Positions 27,409-34,648 of a stretch of DNA of 64,000 nucleotides are shown one piece after another. A model generated the notes under the pieces. The model was not told the DNA's origin. It saw only the letters and a program-made list of their open reading frames with translations, and ran no database searches. The stretch covers positions 108,697-172,696 of the forward strand of contig JAFQBX010000005.1 of assembly GCA_017399535.1 (NCBI GenBank), written 5' to 3'. The first letter of the stretch is position 1; every line of letters starts with the position of its first letter. The DNA is from Clostridia bacterium (GTDB lineage: Bacteria; Bacillota; Clostridia; Oscillospirales; Acutalibacteraceae). A program made the position numbers and the translations under genes.

Positions 27409-28251
27409 TTATAAAATTTCGGTTGCGTGACGGGTAACGTGACAGCCGATATTCACCGCCACGGGCAGCCCCGCTATATGCGTAGCAAAGCTTTCGATAT
27501 TAACGTAAAGCGCGGTGGTTTCTCCGCCAAAGCCCTGCGGTCCGATGCCGAGCGCATTGACCGACGAAAGCATATCCGCTTCAAGTTCGGCGTAATACGG
27601 GTCGCTGTTTCTCTCGTCACCCGAGCGACAAAGCGCCTTTTTCGCCAGTATTGCGGCATACTCAAAGTCACCGCCGATGCCTACACCGATTACCATTGGC
27701 GGACAGGGATTCGACCCCGCCGTCCTAACAATTTCGGTCACGGCGCTTATTATATCCTCACGGGTGGCGGCAGGAGTCAGCATCCTTATACCACTCATAT
27801 TTTCGCTACCAAACCCCTTTGGCGCAACGGTAATTTTGACATTTTCGCCGTCAACTATTCGGGTATGGATAATGGCAGGCGTATTATCATTGGTATTCAC
27901 GCGACGAATTGGGTCGGATACCACCGACTTTCTCAGCAGTCCCTCGGTATAACCCTTTCTTACGCCCTCGTTAACAGCTTCTTCAAGTGAGCCGCCGACA
28001 AAATGCACCTCCTGACCGATTTCGAGAAAGACAACCGCCATTCCCGTATCCTGACAAATCGGGAGTGAAAGCTCCTCCGCCGCCGCAAGATTAAGCTCAA
28101 TGTCGCTCATTATGCTTTTTGCAAGCGGATTTATTTCGGTGGCAGTTGCTTTTTTTATCGCGCCGACAAGGTCGGGAGTAAGCTGTCTATTCGCCTTTAT
28201 ACAAAGAGCGGCAACGCTCTCCTTTATTCGTGCTACGTCAATCTCTTTCAT
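27409..28251 (-). CDS. class I fumarate hydratase (or tartrate dehydratase) alpha subunit
   Basis: A 280-residue iron-sulfur hydro-lyase subunit (Fum N-terminal domain, TtdA/FumA-N type). It should form a 4Fe-4S enzyme with a separate beta subunit and hydrate fumarate to malate. Visible are LPICQDTGMAVVFLEIG with the first cluster cysteine near residue 63, the SNPCPPMVIGVGIGGD block with the second cysteine and the terminal NIGCHVTRHATEIL with the third. Two ATG codons lie in tandem; the second (28251) has the better spacing from AGGAG. No beta-subunit gene is adjacent: the next gene downstream is the methyltransferase. Substrate choice between fumarate and tartrate cannot be read. Confidence 0.88.
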   Translation of the reverse strand: MKEIDVARIKESVAALCIKANRQLTPDLVGAIKKATATEINPLAKSIMSDIELNLAAAEELSLPICQDTGMAVVFLEIGQEVHFVGGSLEEAVNEGVRKGYTEGLLRKSVVSDPIRRVNTNDNTPAIIHTRIVDGENVKITVAPKGFGSENMSGIRMLTPAATREDIISAVTEIVRTAGSNPCPPMVIGVGIGGDFEYAAILAKKALCRSGDERNSDPYYAELEADMLSSVNALGIGPQGFGGETTALYVNIESFATHIAGLPVAVNIGCHVTRHATEIL

Positions 28252-28317
28252 CATTTTCTCCTATCAAAAATGTCCCATCCTGTCGAACGATTTTTTATTA
28301 AAAACCGGACAAGCTTA

Positions 28318-28346
28318 TTGACAATAACTGGTAATTGTTGTATTAT
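28318..28346 (+). promoter_or_regulatory. consensus promoter of a candidate small RNA
   Basis: TTGACA (28318-28323), a 17-base spacer and TATTAT (28341-28346) on the plus strand, where no protein gene follows. A minus-strand candidate for the fumarase gene (TTGTCA, 17 bases, TTAATA at 28324-28296) overlaps the same -35 region. Confidence 0.7.
28321..28338. promoter_or_regulatory. 18-bp imperfect palindrome in the promoter spacer (candidate operator)
   Basis: ACAATAACTGGTAATTGT is symmetric at 14 of 18 positions. It overlaps the -35 box and fills most of the spacer before the -10 box of the plus-strand promoter, a normal place for a repressor site. I do not recognise the regulator. Confidence 0.45.
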
Positions 28347-28352
28347 GATTTT

Positions 28353-28440
28353 GCAACTCCCTTCATACCTCAATATACACCTTGCGACCTTAAACTTTGT
28401 CGCGATGCCGCCGTGTGAATTTCGGCGGCTTTCTTTTTTT
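28353..28440 (+). ncRNA. candidate small regulatory RNA, about 88 nt
   Basis: The stretch from the predicted start (about 28353) to the terminator has no plausible protein gene: the open frame through it has no ribosome binding site and a low-complexity Leu/Phe-rich product. The first 35 bases are pyrimidine-rich and unpaired, with CUCCCUU (28357-28363), ACCUC (28367-28371) and CACCUU (28378-28383), each complementary to Shine-Dalgarno sequences. A small hairpin follows (GCGAC 28384-28388 with GTCGC 28399-28403, whose loop contains another C/U-rich piece), then a strong terminator. This layout is like C-rich antisense RNAs of the RsaE/RoxS type, but I cannot assign it to a family. Confidence 0.5.
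28407..28440 (+). terminator. terminator of the candidate small RNA
   Basis: GCCGCCG pairs perfectly with CGGCGGC around a nine-base loop, followed by TTTCTTTTTTT. Confidence 0.8.
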
Positions 28441-28483
28441 ATATCGCTTTTTTCTTTATCAAAAGGGTGTTGCCGTTTTTGCA

Positions 28484-28510
28484 AAAAAAGCGGAGCAAAG
28501 TATGCTCCGC
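28484..28510 (-). terminator. terminator of the yabR-like S1 gene
   Basis: On the minus strand GCGGAGCA pairs with TGCTCCGC around five bases, followed by T7. It ends the sporulation-gene transcript that runs leftwards. Confidence 0.8.
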
Positions 28511-28527
28511 CGATTTTATTTTTGAAA

Positions 28528-28965
28528 TTATTTTTGTCCGCGCTTTGGTGAACGTCTGATTTCGCCGCCTGTTTTGCGGTTGAGGTCAGAAAACTTGTCA
28601 TCACTGGATTGCTTAAACTTTGACATCATGTCCTCAAAGGACATATTTTCATTTCGTTTCGGCGTCCATTCGCGTGCTGTCGGACGGTCGGGTACGGGTG
28701 CGGGTGGACGGGGTCCGTTACGCTTCGGCTGTTCCTGTGCTCTCTTTATGGAAAGACTGATTTTGCCATCCTCCGAAACCGAAAGAACCTTTACCTTTAC
28801 CTCGTCGCCGTTTTTTACAAAATCGGCTATATTCTCGACATAGGTCTGGGCTACTTCGGAAATATGTACCATTCCCGTTCTTCCCTCGCCGATGTCAACA
28901 AAAACTCCGAATTTTGTAATTCCTGTTACCTTACCGCTGAATATTGCGCCTGCGTCAAGCTGCAT
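28528..28965 (-). CDS. yabR: S1-domain RNA-binding protein (YabR/YugI-like)
   Basis: A 145-residue cytoplasmic protein. Residues 1-75 are one S1/OB-fold domain: GAIFSGKVTGITKFGVFVDI, GRTGMVHISEV and the usual VKVKVLSVSEDGKISLSIK. The tail (residues 80-145) is Pro, Arg and Lys rich and probably disordered, ending RRSPKRGQK. Its place after divIC is that of yabR in Bacillus subtilis, where the order is yabN(mazG)-yabO-yabP-yabQ-divIC-yabR, so the symbol is taken from synteny. S1 proteins of this type associate with ribosomes or RNA; a precise role is not known. Confidence 0.88.
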   Translation of the reverse strand: MQLDAGAIFSGKVTGITKFGVFVDIGEGRTGMVHISEVAQTYVENIADFVKNGDEVKVKVLSVSEDGKISLSIKRAQEQPKRNGPRPPAPVPDRPTAREWTPKRNENMSFEDMMSKFKQSSDDKFSDLNRKTGGEIRRSPKRGQK

Positions 28966-29008
28966 ACCCTCTGTGCAACCTCCTGTGATTTTTTATAAAA
29001 AATTATCT

Positions 29009-29323
29009 TTATTTTCCCGAAATGTCGGTATAAACCTCTTCATCGGAATAAACGTATCCGAGCCGTTCACGAGCAACACGTTCGATAAAATCGCTTTCCT
29101 CTCCGTTTTCGAGCAGGTTTTGAAGCTCTGCAATTTTTAATTCTGTTGCTTCGAGCTGATTTTTAGCCGCGTTGAGCTGGTCCTTTTTTTGAATAAGCTC
29201 AATCTGCAATTTTCCCATTGTTATAACCATAAAAACGGCAAAAACAAAAATTCCGAGTCGAAGGATTAAGCTTCTCTTTCGGGCAGGGTGGGTTTCTGCC
29301 GAAATGGGCTGTTTCATAATCAC
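29009..29323 (-). CDS. divIC: septum formation initiator DivIC/FtsB-like
   Basis: A 104-residue bitopic division protein: a basic N terminus, one membrane span (ILRLGIFVFAVFMVITMG, about residues 24-42), an extracellular coiled coil (LIQKKDQLNAAKNQLEATELK) and the conserved end FIERVARERLGYVYSDEEVY. It is part of the DivIB-DivIC-FtsL complex that bridges septal wall synthesis. It overlaps yabQ by four bases and lies between yabQ and yabR as in Bacillus. Confidence 0.9.
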   Translation of the reverse strand: MIMKQPISAETHPARKRSLILRLGIFVFAVFMVITMGKLQIELIQKKDQLNAAKNQLEATELKIAELQNLLENGEESDFIERVARERLGYVYSDEEVYTDISGK

Positions 29324-29829
29324 TTCTCCGAATCTGTATTTTTTAATATATTTTTCTTTTTACGATTATACAACAGTCGGGCTCTCGTCTGCAAGTGCTT
29401 TTTTCCTTTTTTTCGGGTTTCGTGTAAAAATTTTTGTATTTTTTCTGTCAATCCGCTGATAATGGGCGTAAAAAAACGCAAAATTGCGTTTTTTAGCCGT
29501 CGTGCAAGTTTCTTTACCGCGCGGATAGACGGCTTTGCCGCCGTCATTATTCCGCGGCTTACTGTCAATCGGCATAGCAAAAATCCGACGCCTTCGCCGA
29601 TTAGCACATAGTTCCTCACCTCGCCGTTACATTTGGCAAGGCATACGAGATAGGTTGCCACCGCGGCTACAAAAAACCACAAAACGTCCTCGAAAAAGGT
29701 CAAAATCTTACCGGGCGGCACCGCCAAGCGAAAAATCCGCAACAAATCGTAAAAAAGGCAAAGCGCAACCCCTGTCACAACCGCAGAAAAAAATCCGCCC
29801 GTTTGACCGAAAAAGGTAATTTCGCTCAC
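29320..29829 (-). CDS. yabQ: spore cortex biosynthesis protein YabQ
   Basis: A 169-residue membrane protein needed in Bacillus for spore cortex formation, located in the outer forespore membrane. The first part holds three spans (GGFFSAVVTGVALCLFYDLLRIFRL, ILTFFEDVLWFFVAAVATYLV, and a third), with the DLLRIFR and EDVLWF motifs typical of the family. The C-terminal 80 residues are strongly basic. It follows yabP by six bases. Confidence 0.9.
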   Translation of the reverse strand: MSEITFFGQTGGFFSAVVTGVALCLFYDLLRIFRLAVPPGKILTFFEDVLWFFVAAVATYLVCLAKCNGEVRNYVLIGEGVGFLLCRLTVSRGIMTAAKPSIRAVKKLARRLKNAILRFFTPIISGLTEKIQKFLHETRKKGKKHLQTRARLLYNRKKKNILKNTDSEK

Positions 29830-29835
29830 GTTGTT

Positions 29836-30132
29836 TTATCTGAATAAACGGCCGAGCAGACCGGTCTTTTTATCGCGGTCGTCGGTATAGGCAAGTCCGT
29901 AAATATTACCCGAAACGCTAAGCTCTCCTGCGTCGGTATTGAGCCGATTTATATGCAGTTCGGTGCCTCTGACCGTCAGCTCTCCCATATCGGTATAGAT
30001 TATCATCGTCTGTTCATCAAAGGAGTCGACGTCCTTTACTCCCGAAACGGTGAGGTTGCGCCTGTCCTCCATTATCACGTTGTGCGGCTGTTTTGGTTGC
30101 ATTTTTGGTTGCTGTCTGATTTCCTCTGTCAT
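29836..30132 (-). CDS. yabP: sporulation protein YabP
   Basis: A 98-residue protein of the YabP/YqfC family, required for spore development with YabQ. After a basic, Gln/Pro-rich start it shows the typical core: HNVIMEDRRNLTVSGVKDVDSFDEQTMII, then TDMGELTVRGTELHINRLN and GELSVSGNIYGLAYTDD. It starts at an ATG after GGGAGGA. A SigE-like promoter lies just upstream, matching mother-cell expression in Bacillus. It is six bases before yabQ. Confidence 0.93.
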   Translation of the reverse strand: MTEEIRQQPKMQPKQPHNVIMEDRRNLTVSGVKDVDSFDEQTMIIYTDMGELTVRGTELHINRLNTDAGELSVSGNIYGLAYTDDRDKKTGLLGRLFR

Positions 30133-30161
30133 AAAAAAATCCTCCCATACGGTTTCATACT

Positions 30162-30191
30162 AAAAATATGTCCGTACGGAAGAATATATGA
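30162..30191 (-). promoter_or_regulatory. SigE-like promoter of yabP, with a 10-bp palindrome in the spacer
   Basis: On the minus strand: TCATATA (30191-30185), a 14-base spacer, CATATTTTT (30170-30162), fitting the mother-cell SigE pattern. TCCGTACGGA (30171-30180), a perfect palindrome, fills most of the spacer. Confidence 0.4.
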
Positions 30192-30200
30192 CTGCATTTT

Positions 30201-30440
30201 TTATATTACGGTATACATTAACGGGGCGGTTTCCTTATTTGCGACCTCGGTCACCTTTTCCACCTTTACCTTTACCGTCCGTGCGCCAAGTGTCATTTCG
30301 ATTACGTCGCCTACCTTTACGTCATACGACGCTCTGGCCTGCTTTCCGTTGACCGAAACTCTACCTGCGTCACACGCTTCGTTTGCGATTGTGCGACGCT
30401 TTATCAGTCGGGATACCTTTAAATATTTATCGAGTCGCAT
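30201..30440 (-). CDS. rqcP: S4-domain RNA-binding protein RqcP (YabO)
   Basis: A 79-residue single S4 domain (MRLDKYLKVSRLIKRRTIANEA and GRVSVNGKQARASYDVKVGD), homologous to heat-shock protein Hsp15. In Bacillus RqcP works with RqcH on stalled 50S subunits to add alanine tails to nascent chains. It lies between HU and yabP, as in many Clostridia, while in Bacillus it directly follows mazG. Start is ATG; a hairpin separates it from HU. Confidence 0.93.
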   Translation of the reverse strand: MRLDKYLKVSRLIKRRTIANEACDAGRVSVNGKQARASYDVKVGDVIEMTLGARTVKVKVEKVTEVANKETAPLMYTVI

Positions 30441-30467
30441 TTTTTTACTCCAACAATAAAGAATTTA

Positions 30468-30498
30468 AAACGGCCGCCAAAAAAGGCAGCCGTTTTTT
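30468..30498. terminator. hairpin between HU and rqcP
   Basis: AAAACGGCCGCC pairs with GGCAGCCGTTTT (one wobble), loop of A residues. The T run is T4 in the HU direction and T7 in the other, so read-through to rqcP is possible. Confidence 0.6.
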
Positions 30499-30516
30499 TG
30501 TCATCAATAAGATTGA

Positions 30517-30792
30517 TTACTTATCGATAGCTTCCTTGAATGCCTTACCTGCCTTGAAAGCGGGTGCCTTTGAAGCTGCGATAGTGATGGTTTCCTTTGT
30601 CTTAGGATTGCGACCTGTGCGAGCTGCGCGTTCACGAACCTCGAATGTACCGAAGCCAACGAGCTGAACCTTGTCACCGGCTTTAAGTGCATCGGTGATA
30701 GAATCAACGAAAGCAGCGATTGCCTTGTCAGCGTCCTTCTTTGAAATAGCAGCTTTTTCTGCAACTGCAGCGATAAGTTCTGTCTTGTTCAT
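30517..30792 (-). CDS. hup: HU-family nucleoid DNA-binding protein
   Basis: A 91-residue histone-like protein that bends and compacts DNA as a dimer. The start at 30792 follows GGAGG by eight bases and gives MNKTELIAAVAEKAAISKKDADK, the standard N terminus. The DNA-binding beta arm is seen in FGTFEVRERAARTGRNPKTKET and the end is KAFKEAIDK. It is encoded between mazG and rqcP, an arrangement common in Clostridia, and is likely expressed strongly. Confidence 0.96.
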   Translation of the reverse strand: MNKTELIAAVAEKAAISKKDADKAIAAFVDSITDALKAGDKVQLVGFGTFEVRERAARTGRNPKTKETITIAASKAPAFKAGKAFKEAIDK

Positions 30793-30859
30793 GAGTGAAT
30801 CCTCCAATTAAAAATTTTTTATTTCTATCCAACCTTTTACAGTCAGAAAGTTTAACTAC

Positions 30860-31654
30860 TTATTTACCCTTTGCCTCGTCCCAAAGCTTGTCCAGCTCGG
30901 TTATCGGGGTATTCGGCATATCGATATTACGCTCGTTTGCGAGCTTCTCGACCTTTTCAAATCTTGCAATAAATTTATCCGTCGAGGCGGCAAGTGCTTC
31001 CTCGGCATCGATATTCAGGAACCTCGCGAGATTGACCACCGAAAAGAGCAGGTCGCCGTATTCCTCAAACACCTTTTTGTTATCGGCGAGGGCATCGGCA
31101 TCGCTAAGCTCAACCATTTCCTCCGCAACCTTGTCATACACGTCCGATTTGTTGTCAAAGTCGAAACCTGCACGGGCTGCCCTCTTTTGTACCTTTTGCG
31201 AGCGCATGAGAGCAGGAAACGCCTTTGGCACGCTATTAAGTGTATCGGTGAAGCTTTCTTGCTTCTTTTCCGTCTTTTTCAGCGCGTCCCAATTTTTCAG
31301 CACTTCATCCGACGTATCGGCATTTACGTCGCCGAAAACGTGAGGATGGCGATAAACGAGCTTTTTACAAATTCCGTCGCAAACGTCGTTGAAATTAAAG
31401 CCGCCTGCTTCCTCGTCCATTCGTGCGTGAAAAACAACCTGTAACAGTAGGTCGCCCAATTCCTCAACCAACATTTCCTGCGAACCGCTGTCGATAGCAT
31501 CGGCTACCTCATACGCTTCTTCGATAACGTTGGAACGAATAGATTCGTGACTTTGTTCCCTATCCCAAGGGCATCCATCTTCGGAACGGAGATGTTCCAT
31601 AATTTTTATCAGATCATATATATCATAATTCTCTTTTTGCTTAAAGTCAATCAT
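30860..31654 (-). CDS. mazG: nucleoside triphosphate pyrophosphohydrolase MazG
   Basis: A 264-residue NTP pyrophosphatase that hydrolyses NTPs or dNTPs to monophosphates and clears aberrant nucleotides. The ATG at 31654 is chosen because the family homology begins there with IYDLIKIMEHLRSEDGCPWDREQSHES; the longer frame adds an Ile-rich stretch without support. It contains two MazG domains: the EEAYEVADAID and EELGDLLLQVVFHARM metal motifs in the first and VAEEMVELSDA and EEYGDLLFSVVNLARF in the second. It corresponds to the C-terminal part of Bacillus yabN. Confidence 0.94.
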   Translation of the reverse strand: MIDFKQKENYDIYDLIKIMEHLRSEDGCPWDREQSHESIRSNVIEEAYEVADAIDSGSQEMLVEELGDLLLQVVFHARMDEEAGGFNFNDVCDGICKKLVYRHPHVFGDVNADTSDEVLKNWDALKKTEKKQESFTDTLNSVPKAFPALMRSQKVQKRAARAGFDFDNKSDVYDKVAEEMVELSDADALADNKKVFEEYGDLLFSVVNLARFLNIDAEEALAASTDKFIARFEKVEKLANERNIDMPNTPITELDKLWDEAKGK

Positions 31655-31752
31655 GCTAACACCAATTTCAGTTATTGTAATAATAATCATACACAAAATA
31701 TATGTATTTTGCACATATTTTTACTATATATGACCCTTTTACAACAGTTATT

Positions 31753-33522
31753 TTAACCTATCCAGCCGATTTTTTCAAGTATTTTTGCGATTTTTTGACC
31801 CTTCGGAAGCATGGAAACATCATTTTTTGTAAGCGTTTTTGTAAATCCGAGGGCAGCAACATAGGCAATACCTGCCGCCGCGACAGAAATTATGGTAGTC
31901 AAACTGCCTTCTCCGCGCCATGACGACACCGCAAAATGAACTCCGTAAGCAGCTCCGCCACAGACAAGCGCCGACACAAGCGGCTTTATAATCGTGCTGA
32001 TAATATTTATCCTTGCGCCCGAATATTTATTCAGCGCAATAAGGTTAGCGATAAAAATATAGGCGTAGCAGGTGGCAGTTCCTATCGGAGCTCCGATTAC
32101 GTTAAGCTCGGGAATGGCTACGAGGAAGAAGTTGATGGCTACCTTTAACACCACACCGACAAGCATATTGTAAACGGGTATTTTTTGCTTTCCTATGGCT
32201 TGGAGCATACTCGTCGCAGGAATGGTCATTGCAGCAAATGCGGAGGTAAAGCCAAGCACCTGCAATATCGGGGCTGAAACGGCAACCTCGGACACGTTAT
32301 TGGGATAAAGCAAAGCAAGCAACTGACGCGAAAGGACAAAAAGTCCTACACCGGCAGGGATTGCAATAAGCGAGGTGATTCTGAGACTCGATTCCAAATT
32401 ATCCTTTATTGCCGATTTATCTCCCGTTTTCCAGGCAGTTGCGATTACGGGGATTGCGCTGACACCGATAACCGAGGTAATGGTCGGCGCAAGGTTATAA
32501 AGTGAATATGCATAGCTACGATAACAGCCGTAGAGGAAGGTTGGTATATCCTTGTCGGTCAGTCCACTCAGCACCTCGCCGTAGCAGGCACGGACAGCTT
32601 CGGCATTCGTTTCCATGAGAGATTTGAGCTGTACCTTTACTATCGTCAGGTCGACGAGTGATGCAATTTGAGTAGTGAGCGAGCCGAGAACGATAGGCAC
32701 GGCAATCAAAATGAGCATTTTTACATAGCTTTTGCTCGAACGGGGCTCGGGTGAAGCTTCCAGCTCGGCTGCCGTAATCTTATCCCCGACAAGCTTATGT
32801 CTGAGCACGAGGAACAATGCGCCAAATGCCGAACCGAGCGTAATTCCGAGAATTGCGCAGGATGCGACGTAAGGCATCATCATTTTATTAGCGACCTCAG
32901 CCAAGGTTGCGGTGCTTCCGTCAAGCACGACCTCGCGACCAAGCACGGTACCGCTCGAAATAAATTCGTTGGTGAGGAAAACCTTTGCCACATAGGCCAA
33001 AAGCAGACCGATGAGCAGCTTCCCGAGCGCCTCAATAACCTGTGAAAAGGCGGTCGGATACATATTACGCATTCCCTCGTAATAGCCGCGATAGGTTGAC
33101 ATTATGCAGCAGAAAATAAGGGACGGCGCTATGGTCATCATGGGCAAAAGAGCATTCGGCTCGTCAATATATTTGGTATAAATCGGGATTGCCGCCGCGA
33201 GAATGACAAAGCAGGCAAGTCCAACGGCGAGGAACAGCCGCTTTGATACCTTTAACAGTCGTCTGGCATCCTTAAAGCGTCCTTCCGACACATTTTCGGC
33301 TACAAGTCGCGAAATGGCTACCGGCAAACCTGCCATAGCTATCGAAAAAATGGGCAGGTATATATCGTAGGCGATGCTGAAATATCCGCTTCCTACGCCG
33401 CCAAGTACCCAGCCAAGCGGAATTTTATAAATCGCACCGATTATCTTTACGAGCAGGGTTGCCACCCCCAAAATGAGCGACCCTTGTAATAAGTTTTGAT
33501 GCTTTCTTTCTGTCTTTCCCAT
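31753..33522 (-). CDS. spoVB: polysaccharide flippase, stage V sporulation protein B/YabM type
   Basis: A 589-residue MOP-superfamily membrane protein with about 14 spans, related to MurJ. It would flip lipid-linked peptidoglycan or polysaccharide precursors. Typical parts are GSLILGVATLLVKIIGAIYKIPLGWVLG at the start and SYRGYYEGMRNMYPTAFSQVIEALGKLLIGL near residue 150. Its position upstream of mazG-rqcP-yabPQ corresponds to yabM in Bacillus; SpoVB itself is its sporulation paralogue, so the symbol is a best guess and either assignment is possible. It lies 16 bases downstream of mtnN. Confidence 0.85.
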   Translation of the reverse strand: MGKTERKHQNLLQGSLILGVATLLVKIIGAIYKIPLGWVLGGVGSGYFSIAYDIYLPIFSIAMAGLPVAISRLVAENVSEGRFKDARRLLKVSKRLFLAVGLACFVILAAAIPIYTKYIDEPNALLPMMTIAPSLIFCCIMSTYRGYYEGMRNMYPTAFSQVIEALGKLLIGLLLAYVAKVFLTNEFISSGTVLGREVVLDGSTATLAEVANKMMMPYVASCAILGITLGSAFGALFLVLRHKLVGDKITAAELEASPEPRSSKSYVKMLILIAVPIVLGSLTTQIASLVDLTIVKVQLKSLMETNAEAVRACYGEVLSGLTDKDIPTFLYGCYRSYAYSLYNLAPTITSVIGVSAIPVIATAWKTGDKSAIKDNLESSLRITSLIAIPAGVGLFVLSRQLLALLYPNNVSEVAVSAPILQVLGFTSAFAAMTIPATSMLQAIGKQKIPVYNMLVGVVLKVAINFFLVAIPELNVIGAPIGTATCYAYIFIANLIALNKYSGARINIISTIIKPLVSALVCGGAAYGVHFAVSSWRGEGSLTTIISVAAAGIAYVAALGFTKTLTKNDVSMLPKGQKIAKILEKIGWIG

Positions 33523-33538
33523 AAAAACGAGTATCTCC

Positions 33539-34252
33539 TTAAATTATGTAGCTATCGAGGGCGGCAATCAAGCCGTCGATTACGATTTCGGCAAGGGTAT
33601 CCTCTTCGCGATTGTTCATATCGGAATAGGATTCATTTGCATTTTCGCCCGCGTCATCGGAAATTCGACGTACGGCGGTGAAAGGCACTCCTGCAAAATG
33701 GCAAACCGACGCAACCGCGGCCGATTCCATATCGCAGCTGACGGCATCAAAGCGGTCGATGAGCGTATTTTTAAGTTCGCTATTGCTGACAAAACAGTCG
33801 CCCGTAACCATCATGCCGACCTTCGCATCGGGGCAAACCGATAAAAAGGCGCGGTTAAGTTGGTCATTAGCGGTGTAAATATAGTCCTTTTGCGGCTTTG
33901 CGGCAAAGTCGTAGCCAAGCACCGTAAGGTCAAAATCATGCTCTATCAGTCGGTCAGGAAGGGTTATCATTCCGCGTCCGATGTGATTTATGCCACCCGA
34001 AAGTCCCGTATTGATAATGCAATCGGCGCCATTCGCGATGATATAAGCCGTTGCCGCGGCGGCATTGACCTTTCCGATTCCGCAGTGGACGGTGACAACC
34101 TCGACCGAACGGTCACCGCTGGTCAGGGTGAAGGTGTGACATTTTCTGCCGAGCAGGGTTGATTCGATGGCGGAAAATTCCGCAATCCTCTTTTCAAAAG
34201 GGGTGTATTCCATATCGTCGGCAATAATTATGCCGATTTTTTTCACGTTCAT
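33539..34252 (-). CDS. mtnN: 5'-methylthioadenosine/S-adenosylhomocysteine nucleosidase
   Basis: Cleaves the N-glycosidic bond of MTA and SAH, recycling by-products of SAM use. The 237-residue protein is of the PNP/UDP phosphorylase fold: HCGIGKVNAAAATAYII, the nucleotide region DMESAAVASVCHFAGVPFTAVR and the catalytic aspartate in RISDDAGENAN near residue 200. The acidic start IGIIIADDMEYTPF is also typical. It lies upstream of spoVB and 21 bases downstream of the zinc-ribbon gene in the same minus-strand run. Confidence 0.92.
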   Translation of the reverse strand: MNVKKIGIIIADDMEYTPFEKRIAEFSAIESTLLGRKCHTFTLTSGDRSVEVVTVHCGIGKVNAAAATAYIIANGADCIINTGLSGGINHIGRGMITLPDRLIEHDFDLTVLGYDFAAKPQKDYIYTANDQLNRAFLSVCPDAKVGMMVTGDCFVSNSELKNTLIDRFDAVSCDMESAAVASVCHFAGVPFTAVRRISDDAGENANESYSDMNNREEDTLAEIVIDGLIAALDSYII

Positions 34253-34273
34253 TTATTTTTTCTCCCGACTATA

Positions 34274-34630
34274 TTAAAGTTTCTTTCCGCATTTTCGGCA
34301 ATAGTCCGAGTCATCGGAATTCTGCACTCCACAGCCGACGCAGAAGTTTCCTCCCTGCGCCTGTCTGATTTTATCCTCAATTTCGGCAAGTTCCCTCTTT
34401 CGTCCGTCGATATCTGCCATAACGGCATTTATCGCGTCGGAATAGTCCTTACCTCTCTTTTGTCCGTCGTAGTACATTTTTCCGATGCTTGCATAGTCCT
34501 TATCGATAGCGTTACGAATGGATGCCGCATTCACCTTTAACCTCTGCAAATCGACAAATTCGCCCGTCTTTTTACAGGCGATGTCGAAGTATTCCTTTGT
34601 CTTTGCTACCGCATTTTCGAATGATGTCAT
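34274..34630 (-). CDS. small helical protein with a C-terminal zinc ribbon
   Basis: A 118-residue cytoplasmic protein. Residues 1-90 are predicted helical and coiled-coil-like (TKEYFDIACKKTGEFVDLQRLKV, RKRELAEIEDKIRQAQ). The last 25 residues form a zinc ribbon (CVGCGVQNSDDSDYCRKCGKKL). Similar short proteins are frequent in Clostridia but I know no function. It is the third zinc-ribbon protein in this window and sits between hemZ and mtnN. Confidence 0.8.
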   Translation of the reverse strand: MTSFENAVAKTKEYFDIACKKTGEFVDLQRLKVNAASIRNAIDKDYASIGKMYYDGQKRGKDYSDAINAVMADIDGRKRELAEIEDKIRQAQGGNFCVGCGVQNSDDSDYCRKCGKKL

Positions 34631-34648
34631 GATACGCTCTCCTTTAAT

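Noticed and set aside
28270..28551. 93-residue plus-strand frame over the small-RNA locus
   Set aside because: Leu/Phe-rich low-complexity product, no ribosome binding site at its start, and it runs through two terminator hairpins.
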